NCBI RefSeq assembly: GCF_019429625.1
Contig: NZ_JAHXRW010000001.1
Location: forward strand, 248,001 to 312,000
Direction: 5' to 3'
Length of the DNA: 64,000 nucleotides
Source: Celeribacter sp. PS-C1
GTDB lineage: Bacteria > Pseudomonadota > Alphaproteobacteria > Rhodobacterales > Rhodobacteraceae
The first letter of the stretch is position 1, and each line of letters begins with the position of its first letter. The position numbers were made by a program, and so were the translations under genes. The notes under the pieces are model-generated. The model saw only the letters and a program-made list of their open reading frames with translations. It searched no databases and was not told where the DNA came from. Shown in pieces: positions 1 to 9,489 of the stretch.

Positions 1-2
1 GC

Positions 3-188
3 ATCCTGCCCGGCGCGCGGTTCGCGCCGACGCTTTTGGCTAGTTCCCTGATTGCCATCATCACCTTGGTGGGCGGGCAGGCGATCTATGAGCATGTGCT
101 GGGCCTCCAAGGCACGCTTTCCGTGGTGATCGATGCGCTGGGCGGCATCACCTTTCTTTACCTGCTTCTCAAAGGGGTCAGACGATGA
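3..188 (+). CDS. FecCD-family ABC transporter permease, C-terminal end only
   Basis: This is the last 61 codons of a gene whose start lies before the window. It reads in frame to a TGA at 186-188 and carries two hydrophobic stretches, ending in a segment of the type LGGITFLYLLLKG. That ending is typical of the inner-membrane permeases of ferric siderophore, haem and cobalamin importers (FecCD/BtuC family). The stop overlaps the start of the following ATPase gene in an ATGA junction, so the two are translationally coupled. The substrate cannot be told from this fragment. Confidence 0.85.
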   Translation: MLPGARFAPTLLASSLIAIITLVGGQAIYEHVLGLQGTLSVVIDALGGITFLYLLLKGVRR

Positions 189-967
189 TCAAGATTTCGC
201 ATGTGAGCCATCAGATTGCCGGCGCTTCGATCCTGAACGATGTGTCTTTGATGATTCCTCGGGGTGGTATCACGGCCTTGATCGGGCCGAATGGGGCAGG
301 GAAATCCACGCTCTTGTCCCTGATTGCGCGTTTGACGCCGCTGCAAGGCGGACAAATCACAGTGGATGGTGCGGATGTGACGACGACGCCGACCGATGCA
401 CTGGCGCGGCGTCTGTCGATTCTGCGTCAGGACAATTCTGTGGCTGCGCGTTTGACGGTCGCCGATCTGGTGGGCTTTGGCCGCTACCCGCATCACAAAG
501 GTCGCCCGACTGCCGAGGATCACGCGCATGTGGAGAAGGCCCTAGAGATGATGGGGCTGCACCCTCTGAGTGGGCGATTCCTCGATGAGCTGTCTGGCGG
601 GCAGCGTCAGAGAGCCTTTGTCGCCATGGTCTTGGCGCAGGACACGGATTACGTGCTTTTGGATGAGCCGCTCAACAACCTCGACATGAAGCACGCGCGC
701 CAGATGATGGAGCGTCTGAAAGAGGCGGCGCGGGTGAGTGGCAAGAGCTTTGTGATTGTCGTCCATGACATCAATTTTGCTGCCGCCTACGCCGATCTGA
801 TCGTGGCGCTCAAAGACGGGCGGTTGCATTCCCTCGGTACGCCAGAAGAAATCGTCAACAGACCTTGCCTGCGCGATGTATTCGAACTGGACATTGCGGT
901 GGAGACTGTGGGTGGTCATCCCTTCGCTCTACACCAGATCGCGCCGGAGCCTTTGGTGGAGTCGTAG
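185..967 (+). CDS. Iron-siderophore type ABC transporter ATP-binding protein
   Basis: This 260-residue protein is a FepC/FecE-like ATPase that would power import of a ferric siderophore or similar chelate through the FecCD permease encoded just upstream (ATGA overlap). Walker A (GPNGAGKST) is near residues 34-42, the LSGGQ signature is at 136-140, Walker B (YVLLDEP) follows at about 156-162, and a switch histidine sits in VIVVHD. The length is normal for the family. A hairpin terminator at 1040-1065 closes the transcription unit. Iron as substrate is inferred from family and permease type, not shown directly. Confidence 0.9.
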   Translation: MIKISHVSHQIAGASILNDVSLMIPRGGITALIGPNGAGKSTLLSLIARLTPLQGGQITVDGADVTTTPTDALARRLSILRQDNSVAARLTVADLVGFGRYPHHKGRPTAEDHAHVEKALEMMGLHPLSGRFLDELSGGQRQRAFVAMVLAQDTDYVLLDEPLNNLDMKHARQMMERLKEAARVSGKSFVIVVHDINFAAAYADLIVALKDGRLHSLGTPEEIVNRPCLRDVFELDIAVETVGGHPFALHQIAPEPLVES

Positions 968-1039
968 GGCCGAAGCACAAAAGCTCTCATCGCATTTGAG
1001 CAAAAACGACTGTCGCCTGAGATGTATGAGGATGCGATC

Positions 1040-1065
1040 AAACATTTTCGTTTGAAAATGTTTTT
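1040..1065 (+). terminator. Intrinsic terminator between ABC ATPase and tRNA-Leu
   Basis: A perfect 10-bp stem (AAACATTTTC at 1040-1049 with GAAAATGTTT at 1054-1063, loop GTTT) is followed by a T run ending at 1065. The run ends in the last base of the convergent tRNA-Leu CCA. The stem may also stop transcription of the tRNA from the other side, although that strand lacks a clear T tract. Confidence 0.75.
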
Positions 1066-1151
1066 GGTGCCCAGAAGAGGACTCGAACCTCCACGTCCAT
1101 ACGGACACTAGCACCTGAAGCTAGCGCGTCTACCAATTCCGCCATCTGGGC
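1065..1151 (-). tRNA. tRNA-Leu (anticodon CAG)
   Basis: The reverse strand folds as an 87-nt class II tRNA with encoded CCA. The acceptor is GCCCAGA paired with TCTGGGC, the anticodon stem CTAGC/GCTAG encloses the loop TTCAGGT (anticodon CAG), a long variable arm is present, and the T loop GGTTCGAGTCC is canonical. It reads CUG leucine codons, which are very common in the genes of this window. Confidence 0.96.
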
Positions 1152-1295
1152 ACAGATGTCGTGAGGCCGCGATGTAATGAGGTTGCGTGGAAGTGTCAAC
1201 GGCCATTTGAAAGGTTTTTTATAGCAGCAATAGCGTCTTGTTCATTTCCGCGCTAAAAGCTAAGCAAAAGCGACAATTTGGCATTGGAGATGCAG

Positions 1296-2282
1296 ATGAC
1301 GAAACTGGTCACCATCTATGGCGGCGCTGGCTTTGTCGGGCGGTATATCGCTCGGCGTATGGCAAAGGAGGGCTGGCGTGTCCGTGTTGCAGTGCGTCGC
1401 CCGAATGAGTCGCTTCATGTGAAACCCTACGGCGCGGTCGGTCAGGTCGAGCCGGTGTTCTGCAACATTCGCGACGATGAGTCGGTGCGCGCGGCGATGA
1501 TCGGCGCGGATGCCGTCGTGAACTGCGTTGGCGTTCTGACGGAACGCGGTAAGAATTCCTTCTCTGCGGTGCAATCCGAGGGTGCTGCCCGGATCGCTCG
1601 AATCGCCGAGGCCCAAGGCATCGCACGTCTGGTGCATCTCTCCGCTCTGGGCGCCGATGCGAATTCTGCATCTGAATATTCCCGCACCAAAGCGGAAGGC
1701 GAGGCCAAGGTGCTCGAGGCCTTCCCGAACGCAATGATCCTGCGTCCTTCTGTGATTTTCGGTCAGGAAGATGAGTTCTTTAATCGCTTCGGCAAGATGG
1801 CCGAAAAGAATGTGATCCTGCCGCTGGTGGGTGGAAACACCAAGTTCCAACCCGTTTACGTCGATGATGTCGCGCAGGCGGCCGTCAGCGGCATTCTGGG
1901 CCATGCTGAGCCGGGCATCTATGAGCTGGGCGGTCCGGATGTGGACACGCTGAAAGGTCTCATGGCCGATATGCTTGAGGCGATTCACCGCAATCGTCTG
2001 ATCCTGAACCTGCCGTTCTGGGTTGGCAATCTGATGGCGACCGGTTTCTCCGTGGCGCAATTCCTCACCGCCGGTCTGTTCCACAATGGCATTCTGACCC
2101 GCGATCAGGTGAAAAACCTGAAAGTGGACAATGTTGTCTCTGAAGGCGCCAAGAGCTTTGCTGACCTCGGGATTAAGCCGACGGCGCTTCAGGCGGTTCT
2201 GCCGGATTACATGTGGGTTTATCGCCCGTCGGGTCAGTATGACGCGATTCGCGAAAGCGCGAAGAACCTGCGCAAAATCTGA
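1296..2282 (+). CDS. Complex I NDUFA9-like NAD(P)-binding epimerase/reductase
   Basis: This 328-residue protein has an extended short-chain dehydrogenase fold. The nucleotide-binding glycine motif GGAGFVG is at residues 9-15, LSALGADA follows strand 5, and a YSRTKAEGE segment carries the active-site type Tyr-x3-Lys. It resembles the NDUFA9/39-kDa complex I-associated family found as a single gene in many alphaproteobacteria; the exact substrate is unknown. I chose the ATG at 1296 because GGAG lies six bases upstream. An ATG at 1290 directly abuts that site, and a TTG at 1278 is less likely. Confidence 0.82.
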   Translation: MTKLVTIYGGAGFVGRYIARRMAKEGWRVRVAVRRPNESLHVKPYGAVGQVEPVFCNIRDDESVRAAMIGADAVVNCVGVLTERGKNSFSAVQSEGAARIARIAEAQGIARLVHLSALGADANSASEYSRTKAEGEAKVLEAFPNAMILRPSVIFGQEDEFFNRFGKMAEKNVILPLVGGNTKFQPVYVDDVAQAAVSGILGHAEPGIYELGGPDVDTLKGLMADMLEAIHRNRLILNLPFWVGNLMATGFSVAQFLTAGLFHNGILTRDQVKNLKVDNVVSEGAKSFADLGIKPTALQAVLPDYMWVYRPSGQYDAIRESAKNLRKI

Positions 2283-2304
2283 TTTCGCTTATCTTTGAAA
2301 ATTC

Positions 2305-2336
2305 AAAGCGCGTCCTCCACCGGACGCGCTTTTTTC
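2305..2336 (+). terminator. Bidirectional terminator between reductase gene and uppP
   Basis: GCGCGTCC (2308-2315) pairs with GGACGCGC (2322-2329) and the stem is extended by AAA/TTT. It has T runs in both reading directions. It sits between two convergent genes and can serve both. Confidence 0.85.
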
Positions 2337-3138
2337 ATGTGTAGGAAATCACCAGCAGTACGACGCCGAGGATCACGCGGTAGATCACATAGGGTGTAAA
2401 GCTGATGGATTTGAGTAGGCGCATCATTAGGGTCAGGGCCAAAAGTGCGGCGATGAAGGCAAAGACGGCGCCGATGGCCGCATCTTTGAGCATTGCCCAA
2501 TCGGCATCGCCAACCACTTCGGCGCCCAGGAGAATGCCGGAGGCCATGATCGTCGGGATCGACATCAGCATGGCAATCTTGGCGCCGTCGTGGCGGGTAT
2601 AGCCCATGGCGCGCGCGCCGGTGATGGTGATGCCCGAGCGCGAGGTGCCGGGGATGAGCGCGACAGCTTGCCAGAGGCCAAGCTTGATCGCGTCTTTAAG
2701 GGACCAATCGCCCTCGGTTTTGACCTCGGCACCCTTTTGGTCGAACCAATAGAGCACAAGGCCGAAAATCAGCATGGTCCAACCGATCACGGTCGGGCTA
2801 CGCATCGCATCGGACAGGCCGGTCACTTTCAGGATGAGACCCAAAATGACCACCGGGATCGTTGCGATCAGTAAAAGGAAGGCCAGTTTTGAGCCGGGTG
2901 TGTCGATTTTTCCGGTCATCATGCGGGGCAGGCCCGCCAGGCCGACGCTAACATCGCGCCAAAAGTAAAAGATCACTGCGCCCAGAGTGCCGACATGCAC
3001 CGCCACGTCGATGGCCTGGCCTTGGTCTTGGGTGCCCATGAAAAAGGGCAAAAGAATCAGGTGACCTGAGGATGAAACCGGAAGAAACTCGGTAATACCC
3101 TGCACGATCGCGACGATTAGAAGATAGAAAAGACTCAT
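2335..3138 (-). CDS. uppP: Undecaprenyl-diphosphate phosphatase (UppP/BacA)
   Basis: This 267-residue integral membrane protein dephosphorylates undecaprenyl pyrophosphate to recycle the lipid carrier of peptidoglycan and other wall polymers. Loss or excess changes bacitracin sensitivity in known members. Both family signatures are visible: GITEFLPVSSSGHL near residues 14-27, and PGTSRSG followed by an RAMGYTR segment near the middle. Around eight hydrophobic helices fill the rest. Length is typical (about 265-275). It is a single gene, divergent from gltD and convergent with the upstream reductase. Confidence 0.95.
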   Translation of the reverse strand: MSLFYLLIVAIVQGITEFLPVSSSGHLILLPFFMGTQDQGQAIDVAVHVGTLGAVIFYFWRDVSVGLAGLPRMMTGKIDTPGSKLAFLLLIATIPVVILGLILKVTGLSDAMRSPTVIGWTMLIFGLVLYWFDQKGAEVKTEGDWSLKDAIKLGLWQAVALIPGTSRSGITITGARAMGYTRHDGAKIAMLMSIPTIMASGILLGAEVVGDADWAMLKDAAIGAVFAFIAALLALTLMMRLLKSISFTPYVIYRVILGVVLLVISYT

Positions 3139-3366
3139 AACGACTCCGTGGCGATCCTGAGTGCCGACAGCATAAACCTACGTGGAATCAATAAGAAGAC
3201 CATTTGTAGGTCATAAGTGCTGACATAAATTTATGGGTTGCGACGCAAATTCCTGCGCTGCGGCGAGAGAAAAACGAAAAATAAGACAGCACTTCTGACT
3301 TTTCTTTTTCTCAGAGTCCTTATAATGAAACTTCAACTCACAACCAACCTTCGGAGATGTGGTGTC

Positions 3367-4800
3367 ATGGCGAAAGAGCCGATGCTCAAATTCGTGACGG
3401 TAGGCAGGGACATGCCCACCAAGCGGGACGCGGAAGATCGTAAGGACGATTTTCTGGAAATCTATGGCGAGTTCGTCGAAGCGAAAGCGGAAGAACAGGC
3501 GTCGCGCTGTTCGCAATGCGGCGTGCCGTATTGCCAGTCGCATTGCCCGCTGCACAATAACATCCCCGACTGGCTGCGCCTGACCGCAACCGGACGGTTG
3601 AAAGAGGCCTATGAGATTTCTCAGGCGACCAACACCTTCCCGGAAATCTGTGGCCGCATCTGCCCGCAGGACCGTCTCTGCGAAGGCAACTGTGTCATTG
3701 AGAACTCCGGCCACGGCACGGTGACGATCGGCTCCGTCGAGAAATACATCACCGACACGGCTTGGGAAAACGGCTGGGTCGAGGTGATCACGCCGGCTGT
3801 CGAGCGCGAGGAAAGCGTTGGCATCATCGGCTCCGGCCCGGGTGGTCTGGCCGCGGCCGACCGTTTGCGTCGCGCAGGCATCAAGGTCACCGTTTACGAA
3901 CGGTCCGACCGTGCTGGCGGGTTGATGATGTACGGCATTCCGGGCTTCAAGCTTGAGAAAGACGTTGTGCTGCGCCGTGTAGAACAGCTCGAAAAGTCGG
4001 GCGTCGAATTCGTGCTTAACTGTAACGTCGGCGAAGACATTTCCTTTGACGCGATCCGTGGCAAACACGACGCCGTGCTGATCGCGACGGGTGTCTACAA
4101 ATCCCGTGATCTCCAAGGTCCCGGTTCGGGTGCCGACGGCATCGTCAAGGCTATTGATTACCTTACCGCCTCGAACAAAGTCTCCTTTGGTGACGAGGTC
4201 GAGGAATATGAAAGCGGTGAGCTGAATGCGAATGGCAAGAAGGTCGTCGTGATCGGTGGCGGCGATACCGCGATGGACTGTGTTCGCACCGCGATCCGTC
4301 AGGGTGCGACCTCGGTCAAATGTCTCTACCGTCGTGACCGGGCCAACATGCCGGGTTCGCAGCGTGAGACCCAAAACGCCGAGGAAGAAGGCGTCGAATT
4401 CGTATGGCTCTCCGCGCCGAAAGGCTTTGCGGGCGATCCAGTTTCGGGCGTGATGGTGCAGAAAATGCGCCTCGGTGCGCCGGATGCCTCCGGCCGTCAG
4501 TCCCCCGAAGTGATCGAGGGTGCCGACTATGTCGAAGAGGCCGATCTGGTGATCAAGGCGCTTGGTTTCGAGCCGGAAGAGCTTCCTAAGCTTTGGGGCG
4601 TGGATGGTCTGGAAGTGACCCGTTGGGGCACTGTTCTGGCCGATTTCAAAACCCACGCCAGCTCGCTTGAGGGTGTCTACGCCTGTGGCGACATCCAGCG
4701 TGGCGCGTCCTTGGTCGTCTGGGCGATCCGCGACGGCCGCGAAGCTGCCGATGCGATGATCGAGTATATCGACCAGTCCGCCGCTGTGGCCGCCGAGTAA
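3367..4800 (+). CDS. gltD: Glutamate synthase (NADPH) small subunit
   Basis: This 477-residue flavoprotein passes electrons from NADPH to the large subunit during conversion of 2-oxoglutarate and glutamine to two glutamates. The N-terminal half carries two Cys clusters for 4Fe-4S centres (CSQCGVPYCQSHCP and CGRICPQDRLCEGNC). These are followed by the FAD motif GSGPGGLAAADRL and the NADPH motif GGGDTAMDC. I use the ATG at 3367, after a GGAG about ten bases upstream. The reading frame stays open to 3238, but that extension is basic, Cys/Phe-rich and unlike the family. gltB follows after 57 bases, so the two form one operon. Confidence 0.95.
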   Translation: MAKEPMLKFVTVGRDMPTKRDAEDRKDDFLEIYGEFVEAKAEEQASRCSQCGVPYCQSHCPLHNNIPDWLRLTATGRLKEAYEISQATNTFPEICGRICPQDRLCEGNCVIENSGHGTVTIGSVEKYITDTAWENGWVEVITPAVEREESVGIIGSGPGGLAAADRLRRAGIKVTVYERSDRAGGLMMYGIPGFKLEKDVVLRRVEQLEKSGVEFVLNCNVGEDISFDAIRGKHDAVLIATGVYKSRDLQGPGSGADGIVKAIDYLTASNKVSFGDEVEEYESGELNANGKKVVVIGGGDTAMDCVRTAIRQGATSVKCLYRRDRANMPGSQRETQNAEEEGVEFVWLSAPKGFAGDPVSGVMVQKMRLGAPDASGRQSPEVIEGADYVEEADLVIKALGFEPEELPKLWGVDGLEVTRWGTVLADFKTHASSLEGVYACGDIQRGASLVVWAIRDGREAADAMIEYIDQSAAVAAE

Positions 4801-4857
4801 TTCGAATTCAAAAGGAGGGGAGAGGTCTCCTCCGCCTTTGATCTGAAAGGTACTGCT

Positions 4858-7800
4858 ATGACCAAGTTTGACCAAAGCTGGGCGGTTCAAGAAGCCGCAA
4901 AACGCGAATGGATGGCGGAAAACTCTCTGTTCCGTGAGGATGATGAACATTCCTCCTGCGGTGTGGGTCTTGTCGTCTCCGTCGATGGGTCGAAATCCCG
5001 CAAAGTCGTGGAAAACGGCATCTCTGCGCTGAAAGCGATCTGGCACCGCGGTGCCGTGGACGCCGACGGCAAAACCGGCGACGGCGCGGGTATCCACGTG
5101 CAAATCCCGCACCATTTCTTTGGCGACCAAATCCGCCGCACCGGCCATGAGGCCCGTCACGGCGAGTTACTCGCCGTGGGTCAGGTGTTCCTGCCGCGCA
5201 CGGATTTCTCCGCGCAGGAGACCTGCCGGACCATCGTTGAAACAGAAGTGCTCCGCATGGGGTATTACATCTACGGATGGCGCCACGTTCCGGTGGACAC
5301 GTCCTGCCTGGGCGAGAAAGCCAATGCGACGCGCCCTGAGATCGAGCAAATCCTGATCTCCAACTCGAAAGGCGTGGATGAAGAGACGTTTGAGCGCGAG
5401 CTTTACGTCATCCGTCGCCGCATCGAAAAGGCCGCACAGACCGCCGGTGTGCGCGAGCTTTACATCTGCTCGCTGTCCTGCCGGTCGATCATCTACAAAG
5501 GCATGATGCTCGCCGAACAGGTCGCGGTGTTCTACCCGGACCTCATGGACGAGCGTTTCGAATCCGCTTTTGCGATCTATCACCAGCGCTATTCCACCAA
5601 CACCTTCCCGCAGTGGTGGCTGGCACAGCCGTTCCGCATGCTGGCGCACAACGGTGAGATCAACACGATCAAAGGCAACACCAACTGGATGAAATCGCAC
5701 GAGATCCGTATGGCCTCGTCGACCTTTGGTGAGATGGCCGAGGACATCAAGCCGATCATCCCGCAAGGCTCGTCTGACTCTGCCGCCCTCGACTCCGTGT
5801 TTGAGGTGCTGGTGCGTGCCGGTCGTTCCGCGCCGATGGCAAAAACCATGCTGGTGCCCGAAGCCTGGTCGAAAAACGCTGAAGAGCTGCCGAAAGCCTG
5901 GCGCGACATGTATTCCTATGTGAACTCCGTGATGGAGCCTTGGGACGGTCCGGCCGCTTTGGCGATGACCGATGGTCGCTGGGTCTGTGCCGGTCTCGAC
6001 CGCAACGGCCTGCGTCCGATGCGCTATGTTGTCACCGGTGATGGCCTTGTCATCGCGGGTTCCGAGGTGGGCATGGTGCCGACCGACGAGGCGACCGTGG
6101 TGGAAAAAGGCGCTCTGGGTCCGGGGCAATTGCTGGCGGTCGATATGGCCGCGGGCAAGCTCTACCACGATGTCGACATCAAAGACCGTCTGGCAAATTC
6201 CCAGCCGTTTGGCGAATGGGTCGGCAAAATCGTCGATCTCGAAGAAGAGCTGGCTGGCCTGAATGAGACCGCGATCTTCACCGGTGCCGAGCTGAAGAAA
6301 CGTCAGATCGCTGCTGGCTACACCATCGAAGAGCTGGAGCAAGTCCTTGCGCCGATGGGCGAGGATGGCAAAGAGGCGCTTGCCTCTATGGGCGACGACA
6401 CTCCGTCTGCGGTGCTGTCGAACAAATATCGTCCGCTCAGCCACTTCTTCCGTCAGAACTTCTCTCAGGTGACCAACCCGCCGATCGACAGCTTGCGCGA
6501 ATTCCGTGTGATGTCGCTCAAAACGCGGTTTGGCAACCTCAAGAACGTGCTGGATGAAGACAGCTCCCAGACCGAGATTCTCGTGCTGGAAAGCCCCTTT
6601 GTCGGAAACGCGCAATTCGAGGCGTTGAAAGGTCATTTCAACGCGCCGATGACTGAGATCGACTGTACCTTCCCGGTCGATGGAGGCCCCAACGCGCTGC
6701 GCGCCGGGCTGGACCGCATCCGCGCCGAGGCTGAAGAGGCTGTGCGCTCTGGTGGTGGTCACATCATCCTGACCGATCAAGGGCAGAGCGAAGACAAGAT
6801 CGCGATGCCGATGATTCTTGCGACCTCTGCGGTGCACAGCTGGCTGACGCGCAAGGGTCTGCGGACTTTCTGTTCGCTGGGCGTGCGCTCCGCGGAATGT
6901 ATCGACCCGCATTACTTTGCGGTGCTGATCGCCTGTGGTGCGACCATCGTGAACGCTTATCTGGCCGAGGATTCCCTCGCGGATCGGATCGAGCGTGGTC
7001 TGTTGGACTGCACTCTGACCGAGGCCGTCTCACGCTATCGTGCCGCCGTTGACGCCGGTCTGCTGAAGATCATGGCGAAGATGGGCATCTCGGTGATTTC
7101 CTCCTATCGCGGTGGTCTGAACTTCGAGGCTGTGGGCCTGTCCCGTGCAATGGTCAACGAGTTCTTCCCGGGCATGCATTCGCGCATTTCCGGCATCGGT
7201 GTCGGCGGTATCCAGCACAAGCTGGAAGCCGTGCACAAACAGGGTTGGCTGGGTGGCAACACGCTTCCCATCGGCGGTTTCTACAAGTCCCGCAAATCCG
7301 GCGAGACCCACGCGTGGGAAGCGCAGTCGATGCACATGCTGCAATCGGCCTGTGATCGTGCGTCTTACGAGATGTGGAAACAGTATTCCGCCAAGATGCA
7401 GGCCATGCCGCCGATCCATCTGCGCGATTTGTTGGACTTCAAGCCGCTGGGCAAACCGGTGCCGATCGAAGAGGTGGAATCGATCACTTCGATCCGCAAA
7501 CGCTTCGTGACGCCGGGCATGTCCTTGGGGGCTCTGTCGCCTGAGGCACACCGCACACTGTCCATCGCGATGAACCGCATCGGCGCGAAATCCGACTCCG
7601 GTGAGGGTGGCGAGTCCCCCGACGATTTCACGCCGGAACCCAATGGCGACAACGCCTCGGCGAAGATCAAACAGGTGGCCTCCGGTCGCTTCGGTGTGAC
7701 GGCGGAATATCTGCTGCACTGTGAAGAGCTGGAGATCAAAGTTGCTCAAGGCGCGAAGCCGGGCGAGGGTGGTCAGCTTCCGGGGATGAAGGTCACTGAC

Positions 7801-9393
7801 CTGATTGCCAAGCTGCGTCACTCCACCAAAGGCGTGACCCTGATCTCGCCGCCGCCGCACCACGACATCTATTCCATCGAGGATCTCGCTCAGCTCATCT
7901 ATGACCTGAAACAGATCAACCCGAAGGCCAAGGTGACGGTGAAACTCGTGGCCTCCTCCGGCGTCGGCACCATCGCCGCCGGTGTGGCGAAAGCGAAAGC
8001 GGACATCATCCTGATCTCCGGCCACAACGGTGGCACGGGTGCGTCTCCGGCGACCTCGATCAAATTCGCTGGCTTGCCGTGGGAAATGGGTCTGACCGAG
8101 GCACACCAAGTGCTCGCGATGAACAACCTGCGCGACCGCGTGACGCTGCGCACCGACGGTGGTCTGCGCACCGGTCGTGACATCGTCATGGCCGCGATGC
8201 TTGGCGCCGAGGAATACGGCATCGGCACCGCCGCTTTGATCGCGATGGGCTGTATCATGGTGCGTCAGTGTCAGTCGAACACCTGTCCGGTGGGCGTCTG
8301 TACCCAAGACGAAATGCTGCGTGGCAAGTTCACTGGCAACGCCGACAAAGTCGTCAACCTGATCACCTTCTACGCTCAGGAAGTTCGCGAATTGCTGGCC
8401 TCTCTGGGCGCGCGCTCTCTGGACGAGGTGATCGGTCGTGCCGATCTTTTGGCCCAGACCTCGCGTGGCTCGGCGCATCTCGACGATCTCGATCTGAACC
8501 CGCTTCTGATCTCCGTCGATGGTTCTGATCGTATCGTGTATGACCGTTCCAAACCGCGCAACGCGGTGCCGGATACGCTCGATGCGCAGATCGTGTCGGA
8601 TGCCGCACGTTTCCTCAACGATGGCGAAAAGATGCAGCTCTCCTACGCGGTGCAGAACACGCTCCGCACCATCGGGACGCGAACCTCGTCGCATATCGTG
8701 TCGAAATTCGGCATGCGCAACAATCTTCAGCCGGACCATTTGACCGTGAAACTCACGGGCTCTGCCGGTCAGTCTCTCGGGGCCTTTGCGGCGCCGGGTC
8801 TGAAGATCGAAGTGTCGGGCGACGCCAACGACTATGTGGCAAAAGGCCTGTCGGGCGGTACCGTTGTGGTGCGTCCGCCGATGCATTCGCCGCTCGTCGC
8901 TGATCAGAACACGATCATCGGCAACACCGTGCTTTACGGTGCGACGGACGGCTACCTCTTTGCCGCCGGTCGTGCGGGCGAGCGTTTCGCGGTGCGCAAC
9001 TCCGGTGCGAGTGTGGTGATTGAGGGCTGTGGTTCCAACGGTTGTGAATACATGACCGGCGGGATCGCCGTGATCCTCGGCTCTATCGGTGCGAACTTTG
9101 GTGCCGGGATGACGGGCGGCATGGCCTATCTCTACGACCCAGAGGGCAAAGCGCTTGATCTGATGAACCTCGAGACGCTGGTGACCTGCCCGGTCACGGT
9201 GGATCACTGGGAAGATCAGCTGAAAGGTCTCGTCGAGCGTCACGCGAAAGAGACCCATTCTTTGAAAGCGAAGGCGATCCTCGATCATTGGGATGAAGAG
9301 AAAGCCAACTTCCTTCAGGTTTGCCCGAAAGAGATGCTGGTGCATCTGCCGGTGCCGCTGACCTTGGAAAAGGGCGCGATCCCGGCCGAGTAA
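4858..9393 (+). CDS. gltB: Glutamate synthase (NADPH) large subunit
   Basis: This is a 1511-residue GOGAT alpha chain, the expected length. Cys34 in the SSCGVG context is the glutaminase nucleophile that becomes residue 1 after removal of a 33-residue propeptide. The class II amidotransferase domain is followed by the central domain, the FMN-binding synthase barrel and the C-terminal beta-helix (GXXGXXXG-rich, for example GGMTGGMAY). Cysteines 1132, 1138 and 1143 match the 3Fe-4S site. It works with GltD encoded just upstream as the main ammonia-assimilating pair with glutamine synthetase. A strong terminator follows the stop. Confidence 0.97.
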   Translation: MTKFDQSWAVQEAAKREWMAENSLFREDDEHSSCGVGLVVSVDGSKSRKVVENGISALKAIWHRGAVDADGKTGDGAGIHVQIPHHFFGDQIRRTGHEARHGELLAVGQVFLPRTDFSAQETCRTIVETEVLRMGYYIYGWRHVPVDTSCLGEKANATRPEIEQILISNSKGVDEETFERELYVIRRRIEKAAQTAGVRELYICSLSCRSIIYKGMMLAEQVAVFYPDLMDERFESAFAIYHQRYSTNTFPQWWLAQPFRMLAHNGEINTIKGNTNWMKSHEIRMASSTFGEMAEDIKPIIPQGSSDSAALDSVFEVLVRAGRSAPMAKTMLVPEAWSKNAEELPKAWRDMYSYVNSVMEPWDGPAALAMTDGRWVCAGLDRNGLRPMRYVVTGDGLVIAGSEVGMVPTDEATVVEKGALGPGQLLAVDMAAGKLYHDVDIKDRLANSQPFGEWVGKIVDLEEELAGLNETAIFTGAELKKRQIAAGYTIEELEQVLAPMGEDGKEALASMGDDTPSAVLSNKYRPLSHFFRQNFSQVTNPPIDSLREFRVMSLKTRFGNLKNVLDEDSSQTEILVLESPFVGNAQFEALKGHFNAPMTEIDCTFPVDGGPNALRAGLDRIRAEAEEAVRSGGGHIILTDQGQSEDKIAMPMILATSAVHSWLTRKGLRTFCSLGVRSAECIDPHYFAVLIACGATIVNAYLAEDSLADRIERGLLDCTLTEAVSRYRAAVDAGLLKIMAKMGISVISSYRGGLNFEAVGLSRAMVNEFFPGMHSRISGIGVGGIQHKLEAVHKQGWLGGNTLPIGGFYKSRKSGETHAWEAQSMHMLQSACDRASYEMWKQYSAKMQAMPPIHLRDLLDFKPLGKPVPIEEVESITSIRKRFVTPGMSLGALSPEAHRTLSIAMNRIGAKSDSGEGGESPDDFTPEPNGDNASAKIKQVASGRFGVTAEYLLHCEELEIKVAQGAKPGEGGQLPGMKVTDLIAKLRHSTKGVTLISPPPHHDIYSIEDLAQLIYDLKQINPKAKVTVKLVASSGVGTIAAGVAKAKADIILISGHNGGTGASPATSIKFAGLPWEMGLTEAHQVLAMNNLRDRVTLRTDGGLRTGRDIVMAAMLGAEEYGIGTAALIAMGCIMVRQCQSNTCPVGVCTQDEMLRGKFTGNADKVVNLITFYAQEVRELLASLGARSLDEVIGRADLLAQTSRGSAHLDDLDLNPLLISVDGSDRIVYDRSKPRNAVPDTLDAQIVSDAARFLNDGEKMQLSYAVQNTLRTIGTRTSSHIVSKFGMRNNLQPDHLTVKLTGSAGQSLGAFAAPGLKIEVSGDANDYVAKGLSGGTVVVRPPMHSPLVADQNTIIGNTVLYGATDGYLFAAGRAGERFAVRNSGASVVIEGCGSNGCEYMTGGIAVILGSIGANFGAGMTGGMAYLYDPEGKALDLMNLETLVTCPVTVDHWEDQLKGLVERHAKETHSLKAKAILDHWDEEKANFLQVCPKEMLVHLPVPLTLEKGAIPAE

Positions 9394-9423
9394 GTCGAGA
9401 GTAAATCGACCCAAATGCAGCTT

Positions 9424-9449
9424 AAAAGCCCCCTTTAAGGGGGCTTTTT
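9424..9449 (+). terminator. Intrinsic terminator after gltB
   Basis: AAAAGCCCCC (9424-9433) pairs with GGGGGCTTTTT (9439-9449) around a five-base loop. The GC stem and T run make this a textbook rho-independent terminator for gltDB. Confidence 0.93.
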
Positions 9450-9489
9450 GTTTGCGGTGAGAGTTGGGCTTGACCTAGGATCACTGGCC

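Noticed and set aside
3238-3366. Longer N-terminus for gltD
   Set aside because: No ribosome site and no likeness to GltD; the family begins near MAKEPMLKF.
7030-9414. Open frame of 794 codons opposite gltB, and similar long frames opposite gltB N-terminus, dxs, ilvD and mtaB
   Set aside because: They mirror the codon pattern of the highly GC-rich true genes, are rich in Arg and His, lack ribosome sites and show no protein motifs.
9448-9489. TTG start for mtgA
   Set aside because: It falls within the gltB terminator, and a better placed ATG follows.
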